From CF-118 sp035689345 (GTDB lineage: Bacteria > Chloroflexota > Dormibacteria > Dormibacterales > Dormibacteraceae): a stretch of 57,826 nucleotides of DNA. The notes beneath the pieces are model-generated. The model had not been told where the DNA came from and made no database searches. It saw only the letters and a list, made by a program, of their open reading frames with translations. This document shows, piece by piece, positions 23,094 through 31,661 of the stretch. Position 1 is the stretch's first letter. Each line of letters begins with the position of its first letter. The DNA is taken from assembly GCA_035689345.1 (NCBI GenBank), contig DASSLR010000044.1:1-57826 (forward strand), in the 5' to 3' direction. A program made the position numbers and the translations under genes.

Positions 23094-24334
23094 ACATGGC
23101 CGCCGGTCACGCCGGTCGCGGCCTTGCTCTCGATCACTGACGTGAAGAGCTCTTCGAGCCGGTCGGCCGTGCGCGACCACGAGAAGCGCTGCGCGAGCAG
23201 CTGGCCGCGACTGCCCATCTGGCGCGCGAGCTCCGAGTCGGCGAGCAGCCTGGCGATGCGGTCCGCGTAGTCACGCGGGTTGTCGCCTGTGACGAGGAAG
23301 CCGGTCACACCATCACGCACGACCGAGCGGAGGCCCGACACGTCTGACGCAACCACCGGGCAACCGCACGCCTGCGCCTCGAGACCGACGAGCCCGAACG
23401 ACTCGGTGTACGACGGCATCACGCAGACGTCGGCCGCGGCGTAGAAGTACGGAAGCTCGTGATGAGCGACCGAGCCAACGAACTCGATCGCGTCGCGAAC
23501 GCCGGCCCCGGACGCAACTCCCTTGAGCCGCTCCTTCTCGCTTTCGTCCGCGTCACGCGAGTCTTCGCCGAGGACGAGGAGGCGCACACCTGGCACGCCC
23601 CGCGCGCGCAAGTCGGCCACGGCGCGGATGGCGATGTCGACTCCCTTCAGCCTTTCCAGCCGCCCGACGAAGAGCACAAGCGGACCGGCGCCGGCCCCGA
23701 TCTTCGAGCGCGCCTCCGTCTTGGCGATGGGCCGGAACGTAGCCAGGTCGACGCCGGGCGCGACGACCTCCACCCGGTTCGGGTCAGCGCCGTACGCCCG
23801 CACCAGCTCCTGGCTCTCGTCCACGGTGGACGCGACGAGCAGGTCGGCGCAGCGCGCGATGTCGCCCTCGACCGCGATACGCAGCGGGGGCTCGGGGCGC
23901 GCGCCGACGGCCAGACGCTGGTTCTTCACCAGGCCGAGCGTGTGCGCGGTGTGCACCCAGGCCGGCGCGAGCCGCGGGCGAAGCACACAGGCGACCTCGC
24001 CGGACAGCCAGTAGTGCGAGTAGACGACGTCGTACGTCGAACCTTCGGCCAGCGCGTGGCTGAAGATGCGCGACGCGAACTGTGGAACTTCGCGGTACAG
24101 CGAGTACTTGTCGAGGTCGCGGCCCGCGTCCAGATAGATGACGCGCGAAAGGGGCGCGAGCCGCTCGATCTTGGGGTCCTCGTCCGACTGGACGCGCGTG
24201 AAGACGTCGGTGGCGATGCCACGATCGCTGAAGGCGGCGCAGACCTCGCGGACGTAAACGTTCATGCCGCCGTTGGCCTGCTGGCCCAGCGGCGCCGTCG
24301 GGGAGGTGTGCATGGAGATGACCGCCACGCGCAT
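23057..24334 (-). CDS. GT4 glycosyltransferase, MshA-like
   Basis: A retaining GT-B glycosyltransferase. RVAVISMHTSPTAPLGQQANGGMNVYV, SHYWLSG and VHTAHTLGLVKN closely follow the MshA (D-inositol 3-phosphate glycosyltransferase) and sucrose-phosphate-synthase-like pattern; VLFVGRLERLKGVDIAI and YTESFGLVGLEAQACGCPVVASD form the nucleotide-sugar site with the E-x7-E motif. With the ATG at 24334 it has 425 residues; GTG 24376 would add 14. MshA would imply mycothiol-type thiol synthesis, but no other msh gene is present, so substrate assignment stays open. Confidence 0.82.
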   Translation of the reverse strand: MRVAVISMHTSPTAPLGQQANGGMNVYVREVCAAFSDRGIATDVFTRVQSDEDPKIERLAPLSRVIYLDAGRDLDKYSLYREVPQFASRIFSHALAEGSTYDVVYSHYWLSGEVACVLRPRLAPAWVHTAHTLGLVKNQRLAVGARPEPPLRIAVEGDIARCADLLVASTVDESQELVRAYGADPNRVEVVAPGVDLATFRPIAKTEARSKIGAGAGPLVLFVGRLERLKGVDIAIRAVADLRARGVPGVRLLVLGEDSRDADESEKERLKGVASGAGVRDAIEFVGSVAHHELPYFYAAADVCVMPSYTESFGLVGLEAQACGCPVVASDVSGLRSVVRDGVTGFLVTGDNPRDYADRIARLLADSELARQMGSRGQLLAQRFSWSRTADRLEELFTSVIESKAATGVTGGHVHSRVHAGMTHE

Positions 24335-24519
24335 GCGCGCGGCGGAGGCCGGAGTGAGCCCGGTGGGCTCAGCCACGGTACGCCGATCTCGCATCGAGCC
24401 AGCGCCTGGAGACGCAGGTGAACCCCGATCCGGAGACCGGCGAACAGGAACCCATATAGCCGTAAAACCTACGAGCTTCTGGGCTATTCCCGCAGGAGGG
24501 CGGGGCAACCGGCAACGGA

Positions 24520-24525
24520 TAGAAT
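24520..24525 (+). promoter_or_regulatory. Leaderless-type -10 ahead of the cytochrome gene
   Basis: TAGAAT lies eight bases before the ATG at 24534. The GGAG next to the ATG is too close to act as a ribosome site, so a leaderless transcript is the simplest reading. Confidence 0.45.
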
Positions 24526-24533
24526 GGCCGGAG

Positions 24534-25094
24534 ATGCGACTCCGCCAAGGTCTGCAGCGGTACGGCATCGTGGCCCTGGCCGTGCCGGCGCTGGTCCTCC
24601 TCACCACCATCTCGACCCTGGCCGACGCCTCTCCGTCCCCCTCCGGATCGCCGAGCGCGCAGCTGCCAGGCGACCCGACCAACGGCCAGAGCGTGTACCA
24701 GCAGAACTGCACGACGTGCCACGGCGGCAGCCTTGAGGGCAACATCGGGCCGGCGCTCAACCCGATCGCGCACCTGCCGGGAGTCTCGAACCCCCTCGAT
24801 CCGACCTACTTGATCGACACCATCACGAACGGCCGGAAGCCCGCGTCTGGGCCCGAGATGCCGGCGTGGCAGGGGAAGCTCTCGCAGAAGGACATCCAGG
24901 ACGTCGCGGCCTTCATCATCCAGCAGAACTCGGTCGGCGTCGGGAACGCGCCGTACCCGCCGGGTGAGCTCGCTCAGCGCACGATCTTCTGGGTCGGCGT
25001 CGGCATCATCGCGATGCTCTTCGTGACCTTCCTGCTCGCCCAGTACAACATGCGGTGGATCGCGCGCCGCGCCGCGGCGCGTCGCAACAAGTAG
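24534..25094 (+). CDS. Membrane-anchored monoheme c-type cytochrome
   Basis: A 186-residue protein with an N-terminal signal or anchor helix (about 11-30), a Ser/Pro spacer, and a class I cytochrome c domain. The heme site CTTCHGG follows GQSVYQQN, and the distal Met candidate is in GPEMPAWQGKLSQKDIQDVAAFI, the usual C-terminal helix. A second membrane helix (TIFWVGVGIIAMLFVTFLL, about 152-170) ends in a basic tail. It probably carries electrons at the outer face, as in QcrC- or oxidase-linked cytochromes; no oxidase gene is adjacent. It diverges from the GT4 gene. Confidence 0.85.
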   Translation: MRLRQGLQRYGIVALAVPALVLLTTISTLADASPSPSGSPSAQLPGDPTNGQSVYQQNCTTCHGGSLEGNIGPALNPIAHLPGVSNPLDPTYLIDTITNGRKPASGPEMPAWQGKLSQKDIQDVAAFIIQQNSVGVGNAPYPPGELAQRTIFWVGVGIIAMLFVTFLLAQYNMRWIARRAAARRNK

Positions 25095-26311
25095 GAGCGA
25101 CGGTAGAAGCAGCGGACCCGTCGCGTCTGGAGGCGCCGCCCAAACCGATACCAAGCGGCGGCGCACCGAAGGTCCTCATCCTGTTCAGCGACACCGGCGG
25201 CGGCCACCGGGCAGCGGCCAAAGCACTGACCGAGGCGCTCAAGCAGCTCGACCCGACCTGCGTCGTCACAATCGCCGATCCACTCATTGCCCAGGGACCG
25301 GCGGTCGTGCGCAGGCTCGCGTCCCTCTACTCGCCGGTCATCCAGCGTTCGCGCGCCACCTGGGGGGCGGTCTACCACACGAGCAACACGAGGCCCGCGT
25401 TCGCGGCGATCAAGGCGCTGTTCGGCCCTGGCGTGCGCAAGGCTGTGGCCGAGCTGATCCGCAAGCACGACCCCGACGTCGTCCTGTCTGTGCACCCGCT
25501 GCTCAACCACATGAGCCACCAGGCGATCCAGCGCAGCGGCCGGCCGCGCGGTTTGATGACCGTCATCACCGACCTGGTCGACTTCCATCGGGGATGGACG
25601 TTCAGCCAGGCGGACCTCGTGGTCGCGCCGACCGACGTGGCGCGCAAGGTGGCCATCCGCCGGCGCGTGCCGAGCGACCGCGTGAAGCTGCTCGGCCTGC
25701 CCGTCGACATGCGCTTCCGGCCGTCGGCGCCGGGTGAGAAGCAGGCGCTGCGCCGCCGGTTCGGGCTCGACGAAAACCGCTTCACGGTGCTCGTGATGGG
25801 GGGCGCGGCGGGTGTCGGCGGCCTCCTCAACCAGGTCCGCGCCCTCGCCTGGGATCCGCACCAGTGGCAGCTCATCGTCGTGTGCGGGCGCAACGAGCGA
25901 CTGCGCGCCCAGCTTTCTCAGCTCCGGTTCGCGACCCCGACCCTGATCCTGGGCTTCGTCGACAACATGCCGGAGATCATGCGTGCGTCAGACGTCGCCG
26001 TGACCAAGGCGGGGCCCGGCGCCATCGTGGAAGGGCTTGCCACCGGGCTGCCCCTGATCATCAACGGCTTCCTGCCGGGGCAGGAGACTCCGAACGTGGA
26101 TTTCGTCGTCGAGTCCGGGTTCGGCGCCTACGCGCCGCGCGCCGCCGACGTCCTCGAAGAGGTTCGAGTCCTTGCCGAAGGCGGTCCGACGTGGCAGACG
26201 ATGTCCCGTCGTGCGCGCGAGCTCTCGTATCCGTACGCCTCCCAGGACATCGCGCGCGAGTGCTTGCTGCTGGCGGGGCGCTACAAGGCGTCGGCGCAGG
26301 CCAGCCTGTAG
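25055..26311 (+). CDS. GT28 glycolipid synthase (MGDG synthase / UgtP family)
   Basis: A 418-residue GT-B enzyme that adds sugars to diacylglycerol. ILFSDTGGGHRAAAKALTEAL is the family N-terminal acceptor/lipid-binding loop. SVHPLLNHM, ITDLVDFHRGW, VMGGAAGVGGL, and ASDVAVTKAGPGAIVEGLATGLP with LPGQETPN are the UDP-sugar site. The only canonical start that keeps the open frame is the GTG at 25055, so its first dozen codons overlap the cytochrome gene. Its 3' end overlaps the convergent helicase gene by 31 bases. The product sugar and chain length cannot be predicted. Confidence 0.87.
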   Translation: MDRAPRRGASQQVGATVEAADPSRLEAPPKPIPSGGAPKVLILFSDTGGGHRAAAKALTEALKQLDPTCVVTIADPLIAQGPAVVRRLASLYSPVIQRSRATWGAVYHTSNTRPAFAAIKALFGPGVRKAVAELIRKHDPDVVLSVHPLLNHMSHQAIQRSGRPRGLMTVITDLVDFHRGWTFSQADLVVAPTDVARKVAIRRRVPSDRVKLLGLPVDMRFRPSAPGEKQALRRRFGLDENRFTVLVMGGAAGVGGLLNQVRALAWDPHQWQLIVVCGRNERLRAQLSQLRFATPTLILGFVDNMPEIMRASDVAVTKAGPGAIVEGLATGLPLIINGFLPGQETPNVDFVVESGFGAYAPRAADVLEEVRVLAEGGPTWQTMSRRARELSYPYASQDIARECLLLAGRYKASAQASL

Positions 26312-28884
26312 GGGCACAGCCGGCACTTTCTGCGCTCGGGCTGCGCATCGAACCGGCCCGTGCCAATCCTTGCCGCGACGTCGGTCGCGACCGCGCGCGC
26401 CTCCTCCTGGAGCTTTGCAACTCCGTCGAGCCGCACGGCCGAACCCTGCGCGAGATAGACGACCTCGAGCTCGATCGGGTCGAGCGCCAGCGCCGATGAC
26501 GCGCCGAGCGCGTACAGCGCCACCTGCAGGTCGCGACGCGAGCGCGGCAGCGGCCGGCCGCTCTTGTAGTCGATGATCAGCCAGCCTCCGTCAGTGTGGT
26601 CGACGCGGTCGATCACGCCGTGCAGCGTGAACCCGTCGACCGGGGCGGAGAACTCACGCTCCACGAGCTCAGGCGTCCTGGCGAAGCCGCCGCCCGCACG
26701 AAACGTCTCGAGCTGCTCGAGCCCAAGACGCCGAAACGTATCCGCGCGCCGCTGATCCGGGAAGGCGATCGCGTCCCACGCCGCGGCGTGCAGGTCCCGC
26801 AGGCGCTCCGTCGTGATGTCGGCGCCGGCTCGCCGCTCCTCGCCCGCGCGGCGCAGAACCTCGTGGAGGATGGTGCCTTGCACCGCCTCGGCGCTCTGCA
26901 AGACGGGCAGCTTCTGCACATATCGAAACCAGTACTGGCGTGGACAGTCGCGGAAAGCCTGAATCGAGCTGTAGGAAAGAATGAGGCCCTTTGCCCCCTC
27001 CCTATTCATGGGGAGAGCTGGGGTGGGGCCGGTGGTACCTGGAAGGTCGTGTTCGACGCATGCCCCTGAGGCCCGCACCTCGGCGATGAATCGCGACTCC
27101 CTCCAGCGCCGCCCGCCCTCGTAGTGCGCCGCGCGGGTCAGGTATAGCCGCTTGCGCGCGCGTGTCATGGCCACATACAGGAGGCGGCGCTCCTCGGCGA
27201 TCACGTCCTCGCGTCCGCGCACGAGCGGCTCGAGCACCGCCGGAGGAAGCTCGAACCTCTGCGAGCGACCGGACTGCGGCAGCCGGCCCTCGACCAGCGA
27301 CGGAACGAACACGACGTCGAACTCGAGACCCTTCGCCTGGTGGATCGTCATGACCGCGACCGCGTCGCCGGCTCGCTCGGCCGCGGCCTGCGCCTCGTCC
27401 TCGCCCGACAGCAGCACGAGGTCGAGGTGCTCCATGTAGGCGACGAGCGATCGATCGGTCACGGTTTCGCAGTGCTCGGCCATCAGCTCGGCGAAACGGC
27501 TGACGTTGGCCGCCGCCTCCGGCGTCGCGGAGTCCAGGTACCGCGTGCGATTCATCAGCTCGAAGAACAGGTCGCGTACATCCAGTGACCGCGCCAGGGC
27601 GGCGAGCTCGGCGCGAAGCTCGTCCGAGAGTTGAGGCGCGCGTTCGCGCACGCGGAAACCCGCGATCGCGTCGCCTGGGTCTCGGAGCACGCGCAACATC
27701 GCGATGACGTCCCGGGTCTCCGGCCGGTTGTACAAACCGTGCCCCCCGACGACGAAGTGCGGCACGCCGGCGGCGGCAAGAGCGGCGGCGACGGGCGTGG
27801 CGATGGCGTTGGTCCGGCAGAGCACCGCGATCTGGGCGAGCGCGACTCCCGACTCGGCCAGACGTCTCGTCTCGGCGGCGATGGCAGCGACCTCGCCGGC
27901 GCCATCGTCACACCTCCACAGCTCCACGCGCCTGCCGGGCCGTGTCGCGGACAGCTCCTTGGCGAGCCGCTCCGCGTTGTTGCCGATCAGGGCCGCCGCC
28001 GCCGCCACGATCTTCGCCGAGCTCCTCAGGTTGCGGCCGAGCGTGACGGTGCGGGCTTCCGGGAACCTGTCGAGGAAGCGCTCCAGGCTGGCGCGCGACG
28101 CGCCGCGGAAACGGTAGATGCTCTGGTCGTCGTCGCCGACAACGAACGGCGTCCGGCCCTGTGCCACGAGCTCCACGAGACGTTCCTGGGCGAGATTCAG
28201 GTCCTGGTATTCGTCGACCAGGACGTGTGGGTAGCGCCGCCGGTACTCGCCGGCCACGCGCGAATCGCCCGCCAGCAGCGCCACCGAACGCTCGAGCAGG
28301 TCGTCGAAGTCGAGCAGGCCTCGCTTCCGGCACTCCCGCTCGTAAGTGCGGAAGAGGCGAACGCACGCGCGCATCAGCGACGCGCGTTCTGCGTCTTCAG
28401 AGCCGGCCGCCCACTCGTCCAGCCGTCGCAGCGGCACCAGCTCCTGCTTCAGCCGCTCGAGCATCTGCAGCGCCGGCGCGACCAGGTCGTCGGGCCGCTC
28501 GTCACCCACCAGCGCCGAGTCGCCAAGCTCCCACATGAGCTCGCGCGCCAGGATCCACCGCTCGGCGCCGGTGACGATGCGGAAGCCTGAAGGCACGCCG
28601 ACCCGCCATCCGTCGGCGCGCAGCCAGCCCAAAGCGATCGAGTGCACCGTGCCCACCGCCGGCGCGTCGGCGCCGGTCAGGCTCTCGATGCGCTGACGCA
28701 TCTCCTGCGCGGCGCGATCCGTGAACGTCATGACCAGGATCGAGGAGGGATCCGCGCCCGCCGCGACCAGGCGGCGGAAGCGTTCGGCGATGACCGCCGT
28801 CTTGCCGGTGCCCGCGCCCGCGATGACCCGGACCGGCGTCCCGCCGGCCGCCACGGCCTCTCGCTGCCGGGCCTCCAGCCGCAT
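26281..28884 (-). CDS. UvrD-like helicase fused to a PD-(D/E)XK nuclease with Fe-S cysteines
   Basis: An 867-residue SF1A helicase-nuclease of AddB/AdnA type, probably for double-strand-break end processing. Helicase motifs: IAGAGTGKTAV (about 21-31), FDDLLERSV, LVDEYQDLN, GDDDQSIYRFRGA, MTIHQAKGLEFDVVFV and LLYVAMTRARKRLYL. The nuclease domain starts near 640 with HEVLRR, GVIDRVDHTDGGWLIIDYKSG and QVALYALG. Cys 647 plus the C-terminal CRLCPYRLAC (854, 857, 863) form the four-cysteine Fe-S pattern of AddB. The start is ATG 28884, touching the dciA stop. The linker near residues 620-632 is encoded by a REP-like palindrome. Confidence 0.88.
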   Translation of the reverse strand: MRLEARQREAVAAGGTPVRVIAGAGTGKTAVIAERFRRLVAAGADPSSILVMTFTDRAAQEMRQRIESLTGADAPAVGTVHSIALGWLRADGWRVGVPSGFRIVTGAERWILARELMWELGDSALVGDERPDDLVAPALQMLERLKQELVPLRRLDEWAAGSEDAERASLMRACVRLFRTYERECRKRGLLDFDDLLERSVALLAGDSRVAGEYRRRYPHVLVDEYQDLNLAQERLVELVAQGRTPFVVGDDDQSIYRFRGASRASLERFLDRFPEARTVTLGRNLRSSAKIVAAAAALIGNNAERLAKELSATRPGRRVELWRCDDGAGEVAAIAAETRRLAESGVALAQIAVLCRTNAIATPVAAALAAAGVPHFVVGGHGLYNRPETRDVIAMLRVLRDPGDAIAGFRVRERAPQLSDELRAELAALARSLDVRDLFFELMNRTRYLDSATPEAAANVSRFAELMAEHCETVTDRSLVAYMEHLDLVLLSGEDEAQAAAERAGDAVAVMTIHQAKGLEFDVVFVPSLVEGRLPQSGRSQRFELPPAVLEPLVRGREDVIAEERRLLYVAMTRARKRLYLTRAAHYEGGRRWRESRFIAEVRASGACVEHDLPGTTGPTPALPMNREGAKGLILSYSSIQAFRDCPRQYWFRYVQKLPVLQSAEAVQGTILHEVLRRAGEERRAGADITTERLRDLHAAAWDAIAFPDQRRADTFRRLGLEQLETFRAGGGFARTPELVEREFSAPVDGFTLHGVIDRVDHTDGGWLIIDYKSGRPLPRSRRDLQVALYALGASSALALDPIELEVVYLAQGSAVRLDGVAKLQEEARAVATDVAARIGTGRFDAQPERRKCRLCPYRLACADAL
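26991..27030 (+). repeat. REP-like palindrome, copy A, inside the helicase-nuclease gene
   Basis: The core reads CCCTCCCTATTCATGGGGAG, followed by AGCTGGGGTGGGG. It has the arm-loop-arm plus G-rich tail layout of widespread REP-like elements and is read in frame as PTPALPMNREGAK between the helicase and nuclease domains. A related copy lies at 43131-43170. Confidence 0.6.
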
Positions 28885-29180
28885 CACGTGGGCGTCGACC
28901 GGCCGATGCGCACGCGCAGGATGCGGACCCGCCGGCCGAGGTCCATTCCGTTCAGGCGGGCGATCACGGCCTCGGCGTCGAGCCGCAGCTGGTGGGCCAG
29001 CGCCGGGCTCGACGTGGTCACCATCAGCACGCCCGAACGCAGCTCCACGTCGTCGCACAGCCGAGCCGGTTCGGGGCCGATCAGGGCCCGAAATTCGGCC
29101 GCCACCCGTGTCCCCAGCATCCGCGCGCCGCCCGGTTGCTTCCGGACGACCCGAGGCAGGATATTGCCCAGCTTATCCAC
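28884..29180 (-). CDS. dciA: DUF721 protein, DciA-like helicase loader
   Basis: A 98-residue DUF721 protein. DciA is the ancestral replicative-helicase loader/operator that works with DnaB in bacteria lacking DnaC or DnaI. The pattern GTRVAAEFRALIGPEPA, then VMVTTSSPALAHQLRLDAEAVIARLN is the KH-like DciA domain. Its place directly after recF is the conserved one. The GTG overlaps the last eight bases of recF, and the start codon lies inside a perfect DnaA box. The stop overlaps the next ATG by one base. Confidence 0.85.
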   Translation of the reverse strand: MDKLGNILPRVVRKQPGGARMLGTRVAAEFRALIGPEPARLCDDVELRSGVLMVTTSSPALAHQLRLDAEAVIARLNGMDLGRRVRILRVRIGRSTPT

Positions 29181-29181
29181 A
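29173..29181. promoter_or_regulatory. Perfect DnaA box across the recF stop and dciA start
   Basis: TTATCCACA matches the DnaA box consensus exactly. Its first three bases are the recF stop (minus strand TAA) and the dciA GTG start lies within it. The surrounding 16 bases CTGTGGATAAGCTGGG also occur at 33158-33173 in the origin spacer. Confidence 0.6.
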
Positions 29182-30261
29182 GGCTTCGATTCGCCCCGAA
29201 TTCACGCTCCAGACCCTCGCCCCGGCGATCAGGTCGGCGGGAAATGGGCCCATCTCGGCCGAGGTGATGATCACCTGGCCCTCACCCGCCACCCGGCGCA
29301 GCAGCGCCGCCCGCCGCTCGGCGTCGAGCTCGGAAAGGACGTCGTCGAGCAGAAGCACGGGGCGTTCGCCCGCCCGCCGGGTCACCAGCGCGGCCTCGGC
29401 CAGCTTCAGGCTCACGACTGCGGTCCGCTGCTGGCCCTGCGAGGCGTAGCTCCGGGCGTCCCTGCCGTCGAGCTGGATGAGCAGGTCGTCGTGGTGGGGA
29501 CCCACCGTGGTGGAGCCCCTCCGCAAGTCGTCGGTAAGCGACTTTTCCACAGCGCCCGCGAAGTCTTCCGGTGGCCCCAGGTAGGCGACCTCCAGGCGCT
29601 CGCCGGCCGCGATTTCGGCGTGGCTTTCGGCAGCGTACGGAACCAGCTCGCGGACGGCGCGCGCACGTGCCCGCGCGATCTCCGAGCCGTACGTCACCAG
29701 CTCGACGTTCCATGCCTCGAGCTCGTCCGCCGCCGCCTCGCCGGCCGCGATCTTCTTGAGCAGGCTGTTGCGCTGCTCCAGGACACGGCGCAGAGCCGCG
29801 AGCGCGCGGGCGTATCCCGGCTCGACCTGGACCAGCATCTGGTTGAGAAAGCGCCGGCGCTGCTCGGGCCCCGCCTTGACGAGGCCGAGGTCGTCCGGCC
29901 AGAACAGGGTGACGCGGAAGTGCCCAGGCAGGTCAAACCCGCGGCGGCGGACCCCGTCCACCTCGATGACGCGCCGGACGCGCTCGCCCTCGCCCCGCTC
30001 GAGGTCGATGGTGACCTCGATGGCGCGGCCGGCCGACACGACCTCGGCGTGGATGCGGGCCGCCGGCATCACCGGGCCCAGAAGCTCCACGTCCCGGCGC
30101 GCCCGCGGCGACGACGACAGCGCGAGCATCGCCACCGCCTCCAGCAGGTTGGTCTTGCCCTGCCCGTTGGCGCCCACGAAGACGTTGACGCCCGGTCCGG
30201 GCACGAGGTCGAGGCGCGCGTAGTTGCGGTGGTTGTTCAGTTGTAGGCGCTTGAGCTCCAC
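29173..30261 (-). CDS. recF: DNA replication and repair protein RecF
   Basis: RecF (362 residues) binds gapped DNA and helps load RecA during recombinational repair. It is an SMC-like ATPase: the N-terminus LKRLQLNNHRNYARLDL, Walker A FVGANGQGKTNLLEA, the central FLNQMLVQVEPGY, signature SQGQQRTAVVSLKLAEA and Walker B PVLLLDDVLSELD. It starts with GTG 13 bases after the dnaN stop. Its last codons overlap dciA. Confidence 0.96.
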   Translation of the reverse strand: MELKRLQLNNHRNYARLDLVPGPGVNVFVGANGQGKTNLLEAVAMLALSSSPRARRDVELLGPVMPAARIHAEVVSAGRAIEVTIDLERGEGERVRRVIEVDGVRRRGFDLPGHFRVTLFWPDDLGLVKAGPEQRRRFLNQMLVQVEPGYARALAALRRVLEQRNSLLKKIAAGEAAADELEAWNVELVTYGSEIARARARAVRELVPYAAESHAEIAAGERLEVAYLGPPEDFAGAVEKSLTDDLRRGSTTVGPHHDDLLIQLDGRDARSYASQGQQRTAVVSLKLAEAALVTRRAGERPVLLLDDVLSELDAERRAALLRRVAGEGQVIITSAEMGPFPADLIAGARVWSVNSGRIEACG

Positions 30262-30274
30262 GGCGGAAGCTCGT

Positions 30275-31420
30275 TCAGGACATGGCCACCCGCACAGGCA
30301 TGATCACGTAGAGGTAGTGCTCCTTGCCCGGCGGGCGGATCAGCCCCGGGCTGAGCGGACCGTCGAAGAGCAGCTCGACCTGGTCTTCGCCGATCACCCC
30401 CAGGGCATCGAGGACGTAGCGGGCATTGAACGCGATCTGGATCTCCGATCCATCGACGTCGGCCGGCATCTCGGCCTTGCTGTCCCCCACCTCGTTGGTG
30501 GTCGCCGACAGAATGACGGCGCCGGATTGAGCCTTGACGCGGATGACGTTGGCGCTGTCGCGAGCGAAAAGCGACACGGCACGCACGGTCTGTGTGAGCT
30601 CAGAGGTGGCCAGCCTGACCTTGGTCGAGCTCTTGCTGGGGATAACTTGTGCGTAGTTTGGATACTTGCCGTCGATCAATCTCGAGGTCAGCTCCGAGTT
30701 GCCGGACTTGAAGAAGATCTGGTTGCGGGCCTTGGAGATGATCAGCTCCACCTGCTCGGTCTCCCCCTTGAGCACCCGCGACAGCTCGGCGAGCGCGCGC
30801 GCCGGCACGATGAGGCTGGCCTCCAGGTCGGCGCCGCCGCCTGCCGGTAGCTTGCGCACCGCCAGCCGGTGACCGTCGGTGGCGGCCAGAGTCAGGTTGC
30901 CCTGCTGCACCTGCACGAGGACGCCGGTGAGCACCGGGCGGGCCTCGTCCGTCGAGGCCGCCATCTGCGTCTGCTCGACCGCTTTGATCAGCTCGTCCAG
31001 CGGAACCTGGAGCCGGTCGCCTTCGTCGGGTCGCGGCCCGGGCGGGAACTCTTCGGCCTCGATGCACTTGATGTGCGTGTCGAAGCGCGCGCAGCGCAGC
31101 GAGAGGGACTGCGACGCGCCGTCGAGTGTCATCTCGAGGTCTTCGTCCGGCAGCGTGCCTACGAAATCCGTGAGCAGCCGGGCCGGCGCCGTGGTGCTGC
31201 CCTCCATCGCCACCTCGGCCGGCACGAGCTTACGAATGCCGATCTCGAGGTTGGTGGCGCTCAGGGCCAGACCTTCAGGGGTGGTCTCGATGAGGATGTT
31301 GTTCAGGATGGGCAGCGTCGTCCGGCTTGAGATGGCGCGCGAGACGACCTGAAGCGCCTGCCCTAGCACTGAGGGTCTGCACGTCACCTTCATCTGGGTT
31401 GCGATGGCTTTGGCACTCAC
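30275..31420 (-). CDS. dnaN: DNA polymerase III beta sliding clamp
   Basis: The ring-shaped processivity clamp, 381 residues in three repeated domains. LGQALQVVSRAISSRTTLPILNNILIE is the standard N-terminus; FPPGPRPDEG closes domain 1, AATDGHRLAVRKL lies in domain 2, and the C-terminal peptide YLYVIMPVRV lines the partner-binding pocket. The GTG start has GGGGGA seven to twelve bases upstream. The 241-base dnaA-dnaN spacer upstream carries near-DnaA boxes. Confidence 0.97.
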   Translation of the reverse strand: MSAKAIATQMKVTCRPSVLGQALQVVSRAISSRTTLPILNNILIETTPEGLALSATNLEIGIRKLVPAEVAMEGSTTAPARLLTDFVGTLPDEDLEMTLDGASQSLSLRCARFDTHIKCIEAEEFPPGPRPDEGDRLQVPLDELIKAVEQTQMAASTDEARPVLTGVLVQVQQGNLTLAATDGHRLAVRKLPAGGGADLEASLIVPARALAELSRVLKGETEQVELIISKARNQIFFKSGNSELTSRLIDGKYPNYAQVIPSKSSTKVRLATSELTQTVRAVSLFARDSANVIRVKAQSGAVILSATTNEVGDSKAEMPADVDGSEIQIAFNARYVLDALGVIGEDQVELLFDGPLSPGLIRPPGKEHYLYVIMPVRVAMS

Positions 31421-31661
31421 GAAAGTTGTCCCCCGTTGTTTCCGGTCTTGCTGATTGATTCAGTCCGTAACGGATAACAGTAAGCGCTGTGGGTATTGGG
31501 GAAATAGAGATCCTTAACAGATCGAGCCTCGCCGTGGATAACCGCCGGAGAGGCGGTGGGCAGAGGCCTTCTGGCTGTGGCACTGGTGGGGAACAGCCGG
31601 CGCCGGGCCGACAATCCAACGGCTTTCCCAACCACCTCGGAAGAAGATGTGGACAGGCGCA
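31421..31661. other. dnaA-dnaN spacer with imperfect DnaA boxes
   Basis: The 241-base spacer is less GC-rich than its flanks around 31440-31520. It holds CGTGGATAA (31533-31541, one mismatch to TGTGGATAA) and TGTGGACAG (31648-31656, two mismatches). It probably contains the dnaN promoter and may contribute to the origin. No RNA gene is seen. Confidence 0.45.

Noticed and set aside
15401..28884. OLD-like ATPase and UvrD-like helicase in the same window, reminiscent of the Gabija defence pair (GajA-GajB).
   Set aside because: They are 9 kb apart in different operons, the ATPase TOPRIM is degenerate, and the helicase carries a nuclease domain and belongs to the origin block.
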